From contig NZ_JAVSCK010000002.1 in assembly GCF_031932625.1 (NCBI RefSeq), positions 62,001 through 126,000 of the forward strand: a stretch of DNA of 64,000 nt, in the 5' to 3' direction. This document shows positions 8,339 through 15,787 of this stretch, piece by piece. This DNA comes from Hwangdonia seohaensis. Its GTDB lineage: Bacteria > Bacteroidota > Bacteroidia > Flavobacteriales > Flavobacteriaceae. Below the pieces are notes generated by a model. It did not search any database, was not told the origin of the DNA, and saw only the letters and a program-made list of their open reading frames with translations. The translations under genes were made by a program, and so were the position numbers. Position 1 is the stretch's first letter. Each line of letters begins with the position of its first letter.

Positions 8339-9721
8339 CTACGAAAACCACTTAAACATGGTTTTAATCAATCTTAAGTTGCTCGTGCTGTACGGCGCAT
8401 ATCTAAATGGCGGGTCAACCCAATTGCCGCGTTTAACAATCGCCTTATTATGGGTAAACGTATCGAAACCAAACTTGCCATGGTAAGCTCCAATACCACT
8501 GGCGCCAATACCTCCAAACGGCAAATTGGCGTTGCCATAATGAATTAAAGTATCGTTAATGGCTCCACCGCCAAAACTGAATTTTTCAATTGTGTTTTCA
8601 ACAAAACGTTTGTTTTTTGAAAAAACGTAAAGCGACAAAGGCCTGTCAAAATGCTGTATAATGGACGTTATATCGTCTTCGGTTTCATAAGAAAGAATGG
8701 GTAAAATAGGTCCGAAAATCTCATCTTTCATAACCTCACTATCTAACGGCGGTTCATCAATAAGTGTGGGCGCAAGGTATAATTCCTCTTCATTATAATC
8801 GCCACCAAAAGCAATCGTTACACCTTTTAAAAGCTGTGTTAACCGTGTAAAGTTTTTACGGTTAATAATCCTTGGGTAATCTTCAGAATTTTTAGCATCG
8901 CCATAAGCTTTAAGTATTTCATTCTTTAATGCATCGATCAAATCATTTTTTATGGATGTTTTTACAATCAAATAATCCGGTGCTATACAGGTTTGACCGC
9001 CATTAAAAAACTTGCCCCAAACCAAACGTTTCGCCGTTAGGTTTAAATTAGTGGTGTCGTCAATAATGCAAGGCGATTTTCCGCCCAATTCCAAGGTTAC
9101 GGGCGTTAAGTGTTTTGCTGCCGCCTGTGCCACTATTTTACCAACCGAAACGCTGCCCGTAAAAAAAATATAGTCCCAATGCTGTTTTAAAAGCTCGGTA
9201 GAAACGTCAACGCTACCCTGAACCACCGTAGCCATCTCTTTTGGGAAAATATCTTTTACAATATCTGCTACCAATTGCGATGTATTTGGTGTGAGCTCAC
9301 TCGGTTTTAAAACTACCGTATTACCAGCGGCTATGGCCATAATTAAAGGGTTTATGGCAAGTTGAAACGGGTAATTCCAAGGGCCAATAATAAGCACTGT
9401 GCCGTAGGGCGATTTATAAATATAATCCTTGGATGGAAATAAAAGAACAGACGATTTAACCCGCTCTGGTTTGCTCCACGATTTTAGGTGTTTTATGGCG
9501 AGGTTTATTTCGGCAATAACCAAACCGTTTTCGCTTAAAAAGGCTTCAAACGATGGTTTTTTAAAATCGTTGTGCAAGGCTTCAAAAATGTCTTTTTCGC
9601 GACTTATAATCGCCTGTTTTAACTTTTTAAGCACATTTATCCTAAACGAGACATCTTTAGTTTTTTGTGTGTTAAAAAAGGCCTTTTGATTTGAAATTAT
9701 GTCTGGAATGTTATTCAACAT
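8339..9721 (-). CDS. Aldehyde dehydrogenase (ALDH3-like)
   Basis: A 460-residue NAD(P)-dependent aldehyde dehydrogenase. The oxyanion Asn is N116 in PWNYP, the general base is E211 in LELGGK, and the nucleophile is C245 in GGQTC. Length and the short C-terminal end fit the class-3, fatty-aldehyde type rather than the ~500-residue betaine aldehyde type. A hydrophobic C-terminal stretch is not obvious. The gene is convergent with the histidine kinase with zero intergenic distance, and lies 22 bp downstream of the pseudouridine synthase gene on the same strand. Confidence 0.93.
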   Translation of the reverse strand: MLNNIPDIISNQKAFFNTQKTKDVSFRINVLKKLKQAIISREKDIFEALHNDFKKPSFEAFLSENGLVIAEINLAIKHLKSWSKPERVKSSVLLFPSKDYIYKSPYGTVLIIGPWNYPFQLAINPLIMAIAAGNTVVLKPSELTPNTSQLVADIVKDIFPKEMATVVQGSVDVSTELLKQHWDYIFFTGSVSVGKIVAQAAAKHLTPVTLELGGKSPCIIDDTTNLNLTAKRLVWGKFFNGGQTCIAPDYLIVKTSIKNDLIDALKNEILKAYGDAKNSEDYPRIINRKNFTRLTQLLKGVTIAFGGDYNEEELYLAPTLIDEPPLDSEVMKDEIFGPILPILSYETEDDITSIIQHFDRPLSLYVFSKNKRFVENTIEKFSFGGGAINDTLIHYGNANLPFGGIGASGIGAYHGKFGFDTFTHNKAIVKRGNWVDPPFRYAPYSTSNLRLIKTMFKWFS

Positions 9722-9743
9722 GTTTTTTTATAAAGATACAGAA

Positions 9744-10445
9744 TTAAGACAAACAAGCATCCCAAATTGGGTCTATGGGTAGCGGTGCAGTAATATGAAT
9801 GGTTATTTGGGAAACAGGATGAATAAACTTAATTTCCCTGGCGTGCAAATGAATGCCCGCATCTTTGTTGCTTCTGTCAAATCCGTATTTTAAATCGCCT
9901 TTAATGGGGCAACCTATGGTTGATAATTGGCTGCGTATTTGATGGTGCCTTCCGGTTTCCAAATGAACCTCCAGTAAAAAGTAATTGTCGAGTTTTTTTA
10001 TGGTTTTGTAATGTAAAATCGCTTTTTTGCTATCGGTTACCTCTTTGTTGTGGGCATACGATTTATTGTTTTTCGGATTCTTTTTAAGCCAATTAATAAG
10101 CGTGTCTTCCTGTTTTGGAGGTTGGTTTTTTACAACTGCCCAATAGATTTTACTAATATCTTTTGAAACAAATAATTTGTTGAGCCTCGGTAAAACCTTA
10201 CTCGTTTTAGCAAAAATCACGAGGCCTGAAGTGGGTCGGTCCAACCGATGTACGGTGCCTAAATACACGTTTCCCGGTTTGTTGTATTTCTCTTTAATAT
10301 AGGCTTTTACAACATCGCTTAAGGGTTTGTCGCCCGTTCTGTCTCCCTGTACAATGTCGCCCACACGTTTGTTAACAATAATGATGTGGTTGTCTTCGTA
10401 AAGCACATTGAGGTTTGATTTATTTGATAGAACTTTTTCGGCCAC
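9744..10445 (-). CDS. RluA-family RNA pseudouridine synthase
   Basis: A 233-residue pseudouridine synthase of the RluA/RsuA superfamily. The catalytic aspartate is D69 in HRLDRPTSG. There is no N-terminal S4 domain, unlike RluD, so it resembles shorter RluA or TruC-like enzymes that modify 23S rRNA or tRNA. The exact target uridine cannot be told from the sequence. It sits between panB and the aldehyde dehydrogenase gene on the minus strand. Confidence 0.92.
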   Translation of the reverse strand: MAEKVLSNKSNLNVLYEDNHIIIVNKRVGDIVQGDRTGDKPLSDVVKAYIKEKYNKPGNVYLGTVHRLDRPTSGLVIFAKTSKVLPRLNKLFVSKDISKIYWAVVKNQPPKQEDTLINWLKKNPKNNKSYAHNKEVTDSKKAILHYKTIKKLDNYFLLEVHLETGRHHQIRSQLSTIGCPIKGDLKYGFDRSNKDAGIHLHAREIKFIHPVSQITIHITAPLPIDPIWDACLS

Positions 10446-10543
10446 TAATTCACGAATATTTAATTACTGATATTTTTTGTTGAATTATAAATCAAGGTTT
10501 TTGCGTTTGAGCGAAACTGGATACTGCGACTGCGAACGGAAAC
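10446..10543. repeat. Spacer with two dispersed repeat motifs
   Basis: Between panB and the pseudouridine synthase. The first part, on the minus strand, carries TATTCGTGAATTAGTGG, like TATTCGTGAATTCGTGG at about 54342. From 10501 the spacer reads TTTGAGCGAAACTGG and ATACTGCGACTGCG, a member of the family also seen at 15183, 15486, 24045 and 50285. The repeat reaches the panB stop codon. Confidence 0.5.
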
Positions 10544-11362
10544 TTAATACTGCTCGGAATCATTTGGGAAATCCCGCGATTTAACATCATCCACATATTG
10601 CGAAATGGAGCTGGTCATGTCTTCAAATAAATTCATATATCGACGTAAAAAACGGGGATTAAACTCATGGGTCATTCCCAACATATCGTGCAATACCAAA
10701 ACCTGTCCGTCAACACCATTACCAGCACCAATACCAATAATTGGGATGCTGACACTTTCGGCAACCTGTTTGGCAAGTTTGGCTGGAATTTTTTCGAGCA
10801 CAATGGCAAAACATCCAATTTTTTCGAGCATTTTGGCATCGTCAATAAGTTGTTCGGCTTCAACTTCTTCTTTCGCCCTAACCGTATAAGTTCCAAATTT
10901 ATATATCGATTGTGGCGTTAAACCCAAATGCCCCATCACTGGAATACCGGCATTCAAAATGCGTTTTATAGATTCCTTTATTTCGCGTCCGCCTTCCATT
11001 TTTACCGAGTGCGCACCGCTTTCCTTCATAATGCGAATGGCCGAACGCAGGGCTTCTTTAGGGTCGCTTTGGTAGCTTCCAAAAGGCAAGTCTACAACCA
11101 CCAAACATCTTTCTATGGCTCGAATCACAGACGATGCGTGGTATATCATCTGGTCCAACGTAATGGGCAATGTGGTTTCGTGGCCCGCCATAACATTACT
11201 GGCCGAATCGCCCACAAGAATAACGTCAATTCCGGCGCCATCAACAATTTTCGCCATGGTATAATCGTATGCGGTAAGCATCGATATTTTTTCGCCATTG
11301 GCTTTCATATCAACCAATGTTTTTACGGTAATGCGCTTGTATTCCTTTTTTGCTGTAGACAT
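10544..11362 (-). CDS. panB: 3-methyl-2-oxobutanoate hydroxymethyltransferase
   Basis: First committed step of pantothenate synthesis: transfers a hydroxymethyl group from 5,10-methylene-THF to alpha-ketoisovalerate. The 272-residue sequence shows the conserved VGDSASNV segment and TTLPITLDQM, the FGSYQSD segment, and LGLTPQS; LEKIP carries the usual active-site Glu. The length is normal. The last two or three residues are encoded by a dispersed repeat that abuts the stop codon. It is not next to panC or panD in this window. Confidence 0.97.
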   Translation of the reverse strand: MSTAKKEYKRITVKTLVDMKANGEKISMLTAYDYTMAKIVDGAGIDVILVGDSASNVMAGHETTLPITLDQMIYHASSVIRAIERCLVVVDLPFGSYQSDPKEALRSAIRIMKESGAHSVKMEGGREIKESIKRILNAGIPVMGHLGLTPQSIYKFGTYTVRAKEEVEAEQLIDDAKMLEKIGCFAIVLEKIPAKLAKQVAESVSIPIIGIGAGNGVDGQVLVLHDMLGMTHEFNPRFLRRYMNLFEDMTSSISQYVDDVKSRDFPNDSEQY

Positions 11363-11492
11363 AGTTTTTGCTTTGTTTTGATAGTTGGTAAAAATAGTAA
11401 ATTAAGGTTTATTTGGTGTTTTTGTTAAACTTTTCTTTATGAGGTGCTGATTATGAGGTGTATCGCGTATTTTTAGATTAAAATTCAGAATT

Positions 11493-11777
11493 ATGGCACG
11501 CGCAATATTATATTTAGCCATGTTGATTGCATCCACGGTTTTTGGTTAAACACATAAAAAAACACAAGTTAAAGTAACTGTCGATACGTTTTTTGAAGGT
11601 TTTCATAAAAATGACACAGCACTTATGAAATCTGTGAGGATGGATAAAATAATCTTGCAAACAGCTTATACCAATAAAAACAATGAGGCCACTGTAATGG
11701 ATACCGGAAGAAAAGAAGCGTGCCAAGAATGGATTGTTGGATTTTTAAAAGGGAAGGTAGTTGTAGCTCACGTGTAA
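11493..11777 (+). pseudogene. Decayed NTF2-like / SnoaL-like secreted protein gene
   Basis: From ATG at 11493 the frame encodes a signal-peptide-like start (MARAILYLAMLIASTVFG), then an in-frame TAA at 11547-11549, then KVTVDTFFEGFHKND and MKSVRMDKIILQTAYT in the same frame, ending at 11777. That second part is typical of the N-terminal helix and strand of flavobacterial NTF2-like (nuclear transport factor 2 family) proteins, which normally run about 130-150 residues. Both an internal stop and loss of the C-terminal half mark it as a remnant. The domain call is from memory of the family. Confidence 0.6.
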
Positions 11778-11846
11778 CTGTTTTTGGTTAAGCTTAAATA
11801 CGTAATTTTTTAACTCAGTTCTTTGTTGTGCTTTCGTGTTTTTTAG

Positions 11847-13382
11847 TTATTCAATAGGAAATCCTTCATTTTTTAATTCTTTTAACTCTTCTTGGTTAAA
11901 TTTGTCAATTACTAAATCCATTTTACTTTTATTCTTTCTTTTACCCCAAACCCATTCATAAATATTTCCCATGTATGGTTTTGGCTTAAACCATTTTCCT
12001 TCTGGATTAATAGATTTATTATTTCTAAATTTTTTCCATTCCTCTGTATAATCTTTAACTCTTGACTTTTTTATCCAACTTCTATCTTCTTTAAATTTCT
12101 GTTTCCACAATTTATTTATTTCATTGATTAGATAATCTGGTATTTTATCTTTTCTATGAATGATTCTTGAATTAAATAAAGTCTGATATTTGGATTTTTT
12201 TGGATTTATATCCTCTTCGAGGTGTGCTAAAAACCTTATTGCAGAATTTTTAGGACTTCTACTTTTTTTGTTATAATCAAAACCCGTTTTTTCAATTAAA
12301 GCTCTTGTTTCTGGGTCTTTTTTAGATTCTTGTAACCATGTTCCAAGATTTTCTCCCTCAAATGTGTAACTATGAATTTGACTAACTTCTTCTCCTTGTT
12401 TTAAAGCTTTACTTAATAATTTTAACCATCTTTTTCGGATGAAATCACTTCTTTCATCTTTTCCATCTCCGAAATAAAAATCAATTGATTCTAATTTTTT
12501 TAAATGCTCTTCAGGCATTTCAAGTTCAGAGTCATTATAAATCCATTTTTGTTTGTAATACCATCCAATTAAAGTTTTATCATCTGTATTATTTTTACTA
12601 ACAGTAGTACGACCAAACTTTTCTTTATAGGCTTTCATGCGTTCAAACATTCCATCCCATTTTTCTAAATACTCTTCTGTTATTTTAAATTTATATTTTT
12701 TTGATTGACGAGCATTTTCGGTTATTTCTATTTCGCCAAGTGTTCCTATTTCAGGGTTTTTAAAACGTCTTTTAGAATTGTCGTGAAAGTCCAATAGCGA
12801 ATTTTCATCAGATTCATATTTTTCAATTGAAATTAGAGACTCGTTTGCTAAATAATCTATGTGTTCTTGAGTGACTTTATCAAGATTATCACTTGTGAAT
12901 TCCAATAAAGGTGAGAAGTAATCTTTGAGTTGATTCAAAACCTTATTTCCACCTTTGTCTTCATTTGTAAAGTCGAGTAAAATAGATGATTCTATGTTAT
13001 AGAATAGACCTGATTTTGTTAGGTTGGAAGAGCCAGTAATAATTCGGTTCCTAACATCTCCTTCAAACACATAAACTTTTGGATGATAAATGTACTGTTT
13101 AGATGAATATACGTAACTGTCAATTTTCAATTCCAACAGCATTTCAAGAGCTTCTTTTGATGTAATCTTATCATCGATACCAATAAAAAAAGTGAAATTA
13201 GTTCCATTTTCCTGCGCTTTTTTTATGAAAGGTTTAAGTTTTTCAAGACCTTTTGACCTTAAAAAAGCATTAAAAAAAGTTACTTCGTTAAATGAAATTT
13301 TATTCAGAGTAGAACACACGTGATTTCCGATACTTTCTTCGGTATCTTCAAACAATCCTTGTCCTATGAATTCTGCAATCAT
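11847..13382 (-). CDS. PLD-type nuclease fused to helicase-associated-like repeats
   Basis: A 511-residue accessory protein. The N-terminal half (about 1-170) is a phospholipase D fold with one HxK half-motif (H100-P-K102), then GSSN (117-120) and E131, as in BfiI/NgoFVII-type nucleases that build the site from a dimer. The rest contains three stretches resembling helicase-associated (HA) domains: about 240-306, 318-372 and 446-511, each with spaced Trp residues and a W-x-x-x-K/R core. No helicase motor is present. A nucleic-acid-targeting, possibly defence-related role is inferred. It sits beside a decayed gene between core genes panB and sdaA. Confidence 0.75.
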   Translation of the reverse strand: MIAEFIGQGLFEDTEESIGNHVCSTLNKISFNEVTFFNAFLRSKGLEKLKPFIKKAQENGTNFTFFIGIDDKITSKEALEMLLELKIDSYVYSSKQYIYHPKVYVFEGDVRNRIITGSSNLTKSGLFYNIESSILLDFTNEDKGGNKVLNQLKDYFSPLLEFTSDNLDKVTQEHIDYLANESLISIEKYESDENSLLDFHDNSKRRFKNPEIGTLGEIEITENARQSKKYKFKITEEYLEKWDGMFERMKAYKEKFGRTTVSKNNTDDKTLIGWYYKQKWIYNDSELEMPEEHLKKLESIDFYFGDGKDERSDFIRKRWLKLLSKALKQGEEVSQIHSYTFEGENLGTWLQESKKDPETRALIEKTGFDYNKKSRSPKNSAIRFLAHLEEDINPKKSKYQTLFNSRIIHRKDKIPDYLINEINKLWKQKFKEDRSWIKKSRVKDYTEEWKKFRNNKSINPEGKWFKPKPYMGNIYEWVWGKRKNKSKMDLVIDKFNQEELKELKNEGFPIE

Positions 13383-13452
13383 TTATTTGATAGGTTTTTC
13401 GACATGAAGCACAACAATCATATATAATTAATATTAACTATATATTTATTAT

Positions 13453-13480
13453 GTACGAAATATATCTTTAATTTTCGTAC
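13453..13480. promoter_or_regulatory. Inverted repeat ahead of the PLD nuclease gene
   Basis: GTACGAAA at 13453-13460 and TTTCGTAC at 13473-13480 form a perfect 8-bp inverted repeat with a 12-base gap, about 70-95 bp upstream of the PLD gene start. On the minus strand a TATATTTC box overlaps the inner arm and resembles a -7 promoter element. It could be an operator for the gene or simply a hairpin. Confidence 0.4.
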
Positions 13481-13551
13481 ACGAATTTAGAAATTTTTTC
13501 TGACAAATTCAAGTTTTAAATAAAGCTAACCAGAGTAACGGGTTGCCCAAA

Positions 13552-14973
13552 CTAACAATCGGTAAGATGCACACCAACCGCTAAACCGCCTTCGCTGGTT
13601 TCTTTGTATTTGGTATTCATGTCTTTGGCGGTTTCCCACATGGTATTTACCACTTTATCCAAAGGTACTTTTACATTATTTGGGTCGGTGTCCAAAGCCA
13701 ATTCTGCGGCATTAATGGCCTTAATGGCGCCCATGGCATTGCGCTCTATACACGGTATTTGCACGAGTCCGCCAATGGGGTCGCAGGTTAGCCCTAAATG
13801 GTGTTCCATGGCAATTTCGGCGGCTACCAAAACCTGTTCCGGGGTGCCTCCAAGCAATTCGGTTAAGGCGCCGGCCGCCATGGCCGACGACACGCCAATT
13901 TCGGCTTGACAGCCACCCATGGCCGCACTTATGGTGGCGCCTTTTTTAAAGATGCTTCCAATTTCGCCAGCCACTAATAAAAAACGTTTGATGTCTTCAA
14001 AATCGCCATCGTGGTTTTCAATAACCAAATAATACATAAGCACTGCGGGAATAACACCTGCGCTTCCGTTTGTTGGTGCCGTAACCACCCGACCCAAGGA
14101 GGCATTAACCTCGTTTACCGCCAATGCAAAACAGCTTACCCATTTAATGATTTGCCTAAATTTTACTTCGGTATCCCTAATGGAATAAATCCATTCTACA
14201 GGTGTTGTATAGGGTTTGCCGCTTTTTAGGTTTTGGTGCATATCGTAAGCGCGTCGCCGTACATTTAAACCACCAGGGAGATGGCCTTCGGTATGGCAGC
14301 CGATATACATGCATTCCAGCATGGTGTCCCAAATGCGTTTTAGTTCGCTATCGATTTTTTCTTCTTCGCGGATGGATTTTTCGTTTTCCAAAACGACCTG
14401 CGAAATTGGTAAATTCAGGTTTTTACAAAACTGTAAAAGCTCTGTGCCTTTTTCGATTGGGTACGGAAAGGTGCACTTGATTTCAAAATTTCGTTTATGG
14501 TTTGTGCGTTCTTCTTTTACAACAAAACCGCCACCGATGGAGTAGAAGGTCGATTTTGATTTCCTACCATTGATGAGGGCAGTAAAAATCATGGCATTGG
14601 CATGAAACGGTAAAAACTTTTTATTAAAAACAATGTCGGTTTCTGGGTTAAACGCAAGGGTTTTTTCGTTGTTAAAACGTATTGTTTTAGTGTTTTTTAT
14701 GGCCGCAATGGTTGAATTAATGTGTTCTGTAGGAATGGTTTCCGGGTCGGCACCGCTTAAACCAAGCATAATGGCAAAATCGGTGGCATGCCCTTTGCCT
14801 GTTAATGACAGCGAACCGTACAAATCGACGGAGATGGCTTCAACTTTATCAAACTTGTTTGCCGTTTTTAATTCTTTAATCCAACGTTCGGCGGCGCGCC
14901 AAGGCCCGAGTGTATGCGAGCTTGAAGGGCCAACGCCTATTTTTAGCATATCGAAAACCGAAATACATTCCAT
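13552..14973 (-). CDS. sdaA: L-serine ammonia-lyase, iron-sulfur type
   Basis: Deaminates L-serine to pyruvate and ammonia with a [4Fe-4S] cluster. At 473 residues it is the single-chain form: an N-terminal beta domain with SSSHTLGP and a C-terminal alpha domain with the cluster cysteines in CDPIGG and IPCIERNAMGA, plus an upstream IGCHTEGH segment. The open frame reaches 29 codons further upstream, but that stretch is low-complexity and runs into repeat DNA; MECISVFDMLKIG is the family start, giving 14973. Confidence 0.95.
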   Translation of the reverse strand: MECISVFDMLKIGVGPSSSHTLGPWRAAERWIKELKTANKFDKVEAISVDLYGSLSLTGKGHATDFAIMLGLSGADPETIPTEHINSTIAAIKNTKTIRFNNEKTLAFNPETDIVFNKKFLPFHANAMIFTALINGRKSKSTFYSIGGGFVVKEERTNHKRNFEIKCTFPYPIEKGTELLQFCKNLNLPISQVVLENEKSIREEEKIDSELKRIWDTMLECMYIGCHTEGHLPGGLNVRRRAYDMHQNLKSGKPYTTPVEWIYSIRDTEVKFRQIIKWVSCFALAVNEVNASLGRVVTAPTNGSAGVIPAVLMYYLVIENHDGDFEDIKRFLLVAGEIGSIFKKGATISAAMGGCQAEIGVSSAMAAGALTELLGGTPEQVLVAAEIAMEHHLGLTCDPIGGLVQIPCIERNAMGAIKAINAAELALDTDPNNVKVPLDKVVNTMWETAKDMNTKYKETSEGGLAVGVHLTDC

Positions 14974-15310
14974 AATTACGCAATCGTTATAGTTTGGCAA
15001 ATATAGAGAGTTTGTTTTTGATTCATAATTTTTTTTGACACGGATTTCACCGATTTTCACGGAAGGGTTAGTATTGTGGATGTTACACGGAGATTAGCGG
15101 AGGTTGTTTATAGTTTTACTTACATTGGAAAAAAGAGATGAGATGATATGTAAAAGATAGAAAGCCGATGACCGAAGGTTTTGTTGCGTTTGAGTGCGAT
15201 TGAATACTGCGACTGTGACTTAAAACCTTTATGTCGCGCAAAGATGCTAAGGGACAAAGTGTTGTGTTGAAAAAATATTAGGCGTTAAGTTACTGTTGCT
15301 GCGAGCAAGT

Positions 15311-15419
15311 GCGCAAGGGATTGCAGCGGCAGCTTTTGGCGAGGCGCGCATCGAGCCAAAACTATAAGCGGAAAGCCCGACCTGCCACCCTGAACGCAGC
15401 CGAAGGGCAAAGGTTGCGC
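15311..15419. repeat. Dispersed structured repeat, copy 1
   Basis: About 109 bp. Terminal arms GCGCAA (15311-15316) and TTGCGC (15414-15419) are complementary. Conserved boxes are GGGATTGCAGCGG and AGCGGAAAGCCCGACC. Between them TTTTGGC pairs with GCCAAAA; near the end CCCT pairs with AGGG around a CGCAGCCGA loop. Related copies lie at 21628-21732 and 50158-50239. Here the arm bases differ from the GCGTTA/TAACGC of the other copies, yet pairing is kept. Confidence 0.75.
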
Positions 15420-15622
15420 CCATATTAAAAAATGAGATGAGAGAATACGCAGAAGGCAGGAGACCGATGACAGGAGGCCGCAGTTTTTGTTGTATTTGAG
15501 TGTGACTGTAAACTGCTTACTGTCGACTAAAATATGACACTGTGTCATACTTTTTGAGTTGGCATAATGATTGACTTAACCTACCTGAAATTAAAAATGA
15601 ACATTGAGAAGATTTACATGTT

Positions 15623-15718
15623 ATGAGAACAAAAAATAATTTATTTACCTTAAAGCTTAATGCTAATAAAAAGGGACATACTTGGAACGAGAAAAGGCGT
15701 TACAATAATGTTAGATAA
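15623..15718 (+). CDS. Possible small basic protein, 31 residues
   Basis: ATG at 15623 opens a 31-codon frame ending with TAA at 15716-15718. The product is strongly basic, with the segments MRTKNNLFTLKLNANKK and WNEKRRYNNVR. It lies in the leader region of dnaK, 69 bp before its start codon. It could be a real small protein, a leader peptide or chance. There is no recognised domain, and confidence is low. Confidence 0.25.
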   Translation: MRTKNNLFTLKLNANKKGHTWNEKRRYNNVR

Positions 15719-15787
15719 GTAGAAATTGAGAATTAAAAAAGACTAATTATAAAAAGTAAACACAACAAATTAAAAGTATAAAATATT

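Larger units (their letters stand above)
15036..15787. repeat. Repeat-rich spacer upstream of dnaK
   Basis: About 750 bp with hardly any coding signal. It begins with ACACGGATTTCACCG and TTTTCACGG (15036-15061), a type of short repeat often seen between genes. Two related composite blocks follow: GAGATGAGATGATATG with CCGATGACC (about 15130-15220) and GAGATGAGAGAATACG with CCGATGACA (about 15430-15527), each ending in a TTTGAGTG-CTG motif. A structured repeat copy (15311-15419) lies between them. Near the 3' end is a possible 31-codon frame, listed separately. Confidence 0.7.

Noticed and set aside
10928..11428. 166-codon plus-strand frame
   Set aside because: Antisense shadow of panB with unusual His/Tyr/Asn-rich composition.
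15285..15548. Open frame of 87 codons on the minus strand
   Set aside because: It runs through the structured repeat and its composite flanks; the predicted peptide (WAQPLPFGC, GRSGFPL) is translated repeat DNA, not a gene.
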